64,000 bases of DNA from Gibbula magus. Taxonomy: Eukaryota > Mollusca > Gastropoda > Trochida > Trochidae. Position 1 is the stretch's first letter, and each line of letters opens with the position of its first letter. The stretch lies in NCBI GenBank assembly GCA_936450465.1, contig OW388293.1, forward strand, positions 47,730,040 to 47,794,039. The letters are read 5' to 3'. Positions 60,261 through 64,000 of this stretch are shown one piece after another. Below the pieces are notes generated by a model that worked only from the letters and a program-made list of their open reading frames with translations, had not been told where the DNA came from and made no database searches. A program made the position numbers and the translations under genes.

Positions 60261-61609
60261 GTGAGATGTTTTCTCGTAAAATATAAGTATATAAAGTAGG
60301 GAAGAAAAGACAATTATGTTTGGTCAGGAGATTAGATTTCACAAAATTTTCTTCTTTTGGGGAGGATTATCCAGAAAGTTTCAACAGATATATGTTAATT
60401 TTTAATACTTACCCCACTTCAGATATTGCATATTACCTAGTACTTCCGATGAGAGATTGGAAGAGTAGAATCCTTGTCTTTACGAAGTCATAGTGTGAAT
60501 GACACGTAGACAGGATGCTATGATATAGCCGGAAGGCTATACCAATCTGTCACGTGATAACGTCACGCAATCACATTTCCTTCTATCGATGAGGTGGCAA
60601 GACGTGTTTCTTGTCTTCAGGTTTTTCAATTAAGTTTGCTCATATTTGTGTATTTCTTTCTACAACCTACGGTATGTATTGTGTTTTATACTATACCAAC
60701 GAAGTGTGTGAATAAAGCATTGGTTCACTTACCATATCAACAAATTTCTTCTTTCCTCACTTTGAATTTTTCACCCCATTCCCGCATTTTGGCATGGTTT
60801 CGGCCCCATGTTGCTTCGTTGATAGCTTCTTGGGGCCCTCTCACATCTTATTTCACATGTTTTACTCCATTTTCTATCCCTATTTCACGTTTTTTGGTCT
60901 TTTGACCACGTAAACATTCTTCGTGTTTCTTCCATTTTTTCTACTTGTGCGTATTCTTACGCCGAAGCACATGTTACGTTTTTCCGTAATTTTTTCACTA
61001 AGTAAATTTGTTTTACTTTGGGATATGTTTCAATGGTTGTTATTATATGTTTTGCAATCCCTTTTGGGTTTGTTTGTAACTGCAAAATGCTCGTTTTCCA
61101 TTTTTTCAAACGCACTTTTTCTTGCTGTTTGATTCGCTTGGGGTAGTGACACGCCCTGTCTCGGGTGTTGTCTGTGTAGCTATTTTTAGCCCTTGCGTCA
61201 CCTGTTTTTTTATCACTGTTGTTTGTTTTGGTGATGCTTTCTTCATTTCACACTCGTATGGTAACGTTATGTTATTTTGTGTGTGTATATTGTAATATGC
61301 TTATGCATTTTACTTGTTTATATTTATCTTCAGTGATAATATAACATAATGCTTATTGTTTAAATAAATTTAAGTAAATTTAAATTTAATTTAAATTTAA
61401 TGCTACTACTATTGCTACTATATTATGGCTTGCGTAATTGCTTGCTTACATATATTTTTGTAGTAATTGTTAAAATGTTTGTTTACATTTTAAATGTTAA
61501 CTTACTTCTGTTAGGAAGTTTGTTTACCTTTTTTAAAGGGGCACTGCGGCGTCTTTGTTTTCCCTTATTTATGTTGACTGTTTCTGTTCTTTACAGTCAA
61601 TCGAGTTCA

Positions 61610-63501
61610 ATGCGAGTGTTCTGCTCATCTTGCAGATCAACAAAGTCTGCCAAGGATCCCCACCCCCTGTGCCCAGATTGTGTGGGGTTTCAGTGTGACT
61701 TAGACAATAAGTGTATCTTCTGTCGTCCTCTTTCCCCCTCCAAGTTCAAGGCTTTCGTGGCGGCAAGGAGGAAGCGCTTCTCTCAAAGGAAGCTGAGGAT
61801 GTCGGATAAGTCTTCTCCTTTTCTCCTTCCCCCCGGGACGGCGCCTCTGTCCCTGGGGTTCCGGACTCTGTCCCTGTGTTGGGGACGCCTGTGTCGTCTG
61901 AACCCTCATCTGCTTCTTGTGAGGGTTAGGCATGGGCCTACGTTGGAGGAGGTTGAGCAGGGGGTCAACCCAGGAGCCCCTGCTATCGACCCTAACCTCC
62001 TTATGACTTTGGTAAACAAACAGGTGGAGAAGTTGCTCGAGGCTCGAGCTGCACAGGAGGTCACTGTGCCACCTCCTCTACCTCAACTCCCTCCGACGCG
62101 ACCACTGATGGAATCGGTGGTTAGAGTGGCTTCGTACGACCATTGGCGCGTGGAGCGCTCTTCAACGGTCCACTTTCAAGACACTCCGATGGATCCCAAC
62201 TACCATCGTCAGTATGACCAGCGTTTGGACTTGCGCGGTGGGGATACGCCTCGCTTTTGAGAGGCGAACAGAGACTTTGTTTACAAGGAGGACCATCGTC
62301 GGCGCTGGCGCTCCTCGAGGCGCTCACGTTCGCGCTCTCCTCGGCGCTCTCGCTCACCTAGGCGCTCTCGGCGATCACCACGGCGCTCTCGGCGATCACC
62401 ACGGCGCTCTCCTCGACGCTCACGCTCTCCTCGGCGCTCGCCTCGGCGCTCCTCGCCGCGTTCCAAGGCACCTACATCCTCGCATGTGAGCTCAGAGCGC
62501 TCACACTCTCCCGTGCTTCGAGAGGAGCACGACTTCGTGCCGGATTATACCGAGGAAGTATCTGAGGACGATCAGACTGACACCTGGCTTGAGTACGGCG
62601 ACATGTTCACTTGGATAGCTGATAGACTGGTCACGTGCCCTTCCCCTAGTCAATCGGCGGACAGGAGGTTCGCCATATGGTAGGAACCGGAGCTCCTCAT
62701 ACCTCCACACCCCACCATCAAGGAGGCTATGGAGAATTTAGATGAGGACTTCGCAAAGTTGGACAACAACCCATCTATTCATCTTGCCAAGGCCACTAGT
62801 GGCAAGTACAAGATTCACTCTATGAAGGTCTACCAGGCGGGGGCTGTACAGGATGACCACGTACGCCGCCTGTCTGATGCATCACAGTCGATGAACAAGG
62901 TCCAGGACCAGAAGCTCAAGAACGTGGACACCGAGCTCAAGCGGGCGCTCATCCGTTGTCGGGGTTAGTCTCTTCCCTGGAGGCTGCCTCTCAGGATCTG
63001 ACGGAGGAGAACCCATCGCGAGTTGAACACCAGGCCACTCTCTTTAAGTGGCAGGCCAACGCCTGTGCGGACGTCTTGAGCCACGTGCGGTCAGCTATTG
63101 CCATGAACACTGTTGTTCGGCGCACGGGTTTGCTCCAACCGTGCCAATGGGAAGAGGAATTTAAACGCTCTCTTGTGCGCGCTCCCGTATCGTCAGAGAC
63201 CTTGTTCGGCGACAAGATCAAGGAGGTGTTTAAAGAACAGTCAGACAAGGCTCAGGCGGACTTCACATTTCAAGCCTGTAAGCTCGTGGCGAACACCTTT
63301 CCAGCCAACAACAGGAAAGGTGCTCGAGTTTACACCGGAAGAAGGAAGTCCGTCTTGGGTGCTTACCAAAACAAGCACGTCAACAAGCGTGGGGGCTTTG
63401 ACTCAGGTCGTGGCCGGTTTCAGAACAACGCTCAGGCTTCCCGGGGACGAGCTCCTACTACCCCTGGGAAGAAGAAGACACCTTACAAGTCCAGGCGTTG
63501 A
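61610..63501 (+). pseudogene. Second DIRS gag-like ORF with an SR-rich segment, broken
   Basis: ATG at 61610 is followed by a cysteine cluster (FCSSCRS, LCPDCVGFQC, CIFCRPL) homologous to the first element's. One frame carries on past TGA (62258) and TAG (62684), then shifts by one base near 62962 and ends at TGA 63499-63501. Between 62300 and 62470 the frame encodes an arginine-serine run (RRSRSPRRSRR type), followed by conserved blocks and a basic RGRAP-type tail. Three disruptions make it non-functional. Confidence 0.75.
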
Positions 63502-64000
63502 AGGTCTGGGTACACACGACTGGAAACTCCCGCCTCCAGTCGTGCCTGTCACGGATACTCCAGTAGGCGGGAGACTGGGGGTCTTCTGGCCCAACTGGAC
63601 AATACTAGAGGACCCCTTTGTCACCACCATTCTTCAGGCCGGCTACAAGCTACCAATAGTCAGGTCTCCGCCTCTGACCAACCTGCCCCGGTCATGCGTG
63701 TATTCGCCAACTCAGCTACTTCAGCTATCCGACAACATCACCATTCTGTTGGACAAGTGTGCCATAGAGACTGTGTCACATCCAGAGAACACCCCAGGTT
63801 TCTACTCGCCCATCTTCCTCGTCCCGAAGAAGAACTCGGAGAAGATGCGGATGATACACAACCTGGCGGTGTTCAACGAACTGTATCTGGCAGAGCCTCC
63901 ACACTTCAGGATGACGTCCTTGGACCAGCTGCGCTCCAAGCTAGCCCGCGATGACTGGCTGGTCAGTCTGGACCTGCAGGACACCTACCTACACGTCCGG
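63440..64000 (+). CDS. Second DIRS reverse transcriptase, N-terminal part (runs off window)
   Basis: Frame 2 is open to the window end with FWPNWTILEDPFV, FYSPIFLVPKKN, MRMIHNLAVFNELYL, PHFRMTSLDQLRSKL and the first catalytic motif VSLDLQDTYLHV. It overlaps the gag-like ORF, and its start is not fixed; coding similarity begins around 63500. Confidence 0.8.

Larger units (their letters stand above)
60430..64000 (+). mobile_element. Second DIRS-type retrotransposon, 5' part (cut by window end)
   Basis: A Cys-rich gag-like ORF followed by the start of a DIRS RT, in the same order as the element at 34545. The left boundary is uncertain; the GC-richer stretch 60480-60620 may be its inverted terminal repeat, which cannot be tested without the right end. 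It lies in ATM intron 28. Confidence 0.75.

Noticed and set aside
1..64000. CRISPR arrays, bacterial operons, rRNA and tRNA genes
   Set aside because: None seen; the tandem arrays here lack spacer structure and the genes are intron-split.

Overview
This is eukaryotic DNA: intron-split genes with GT/AG junctions and dense, nested mobile elements of animal type. Protein matches are animal-like throughout. The repeat style ((GTGA)n-headed elements, Helitron-like elements with internal satellites, DIRS and Penelope-like elements) suggests a marine mollusc. That assignment is inference; no species marker was seen.

Layout. 1-2890: a Tc1-like transposase relic split by a 5'-truncated LINE. 4123-6297: three exons of a small secreted-type gene with an EB/EGF-like module and a WSC domain. 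7090-12041: Tc1 relics, a 67-bp minisatellite and a hAT-like MITE. 13688-18615, minus strand: a complete MYCBP (AMY-1) gene in five coding exons, 104 codons. 17151-18205: a tandem duplication, a Penelope GIY-YIG relic and two foldback repeats. 20380-20727, minus: one first-exon-like ORF of a SWIM/YqaJ-type protein. 20838-23179: a telomere-repeat block between inverted 12-mers and a nest of two MITE families.

23865-60260, plus strand: the N-terminal half of ATM kinase, 28 coding exons giving 1,539 codons with every exon phase matching. The gene runs off the right edge before the FAT and kinase regions. Its introns are full of insertions: a Helitron-like element with a ~437-bp satellite (32240-34489), a 6.6-kb DIRS retrotransposon with intact RT/RNase H and tyrosine recombinase (34545-41156), a 3.8-kb long-TIR transposon carrying a second nested transposon (44842-48676), a 3.8-kb head-to-head Penelope palindrome with a 14-bp target duplication (52527-56301), and a second, decayed DIRS element (about 60430 to the window end).

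How it fits together. MYCBP and ATM are the clear host genes; the WSC gene and the SWIM/YqaJ-like exon are probable. Almost all the rest is transposon biology, and much of it can be dated relatively by nesting (MITE A2 in MITE B2; TIR element in TIR element; LINE in Tc1). The most unusual signals are repeated 5' splice sites next to two ATM exons, the recurrent outward-facing Penelope pairs, and the internal complementary region of the DIRS element that reproduces its joined ends.
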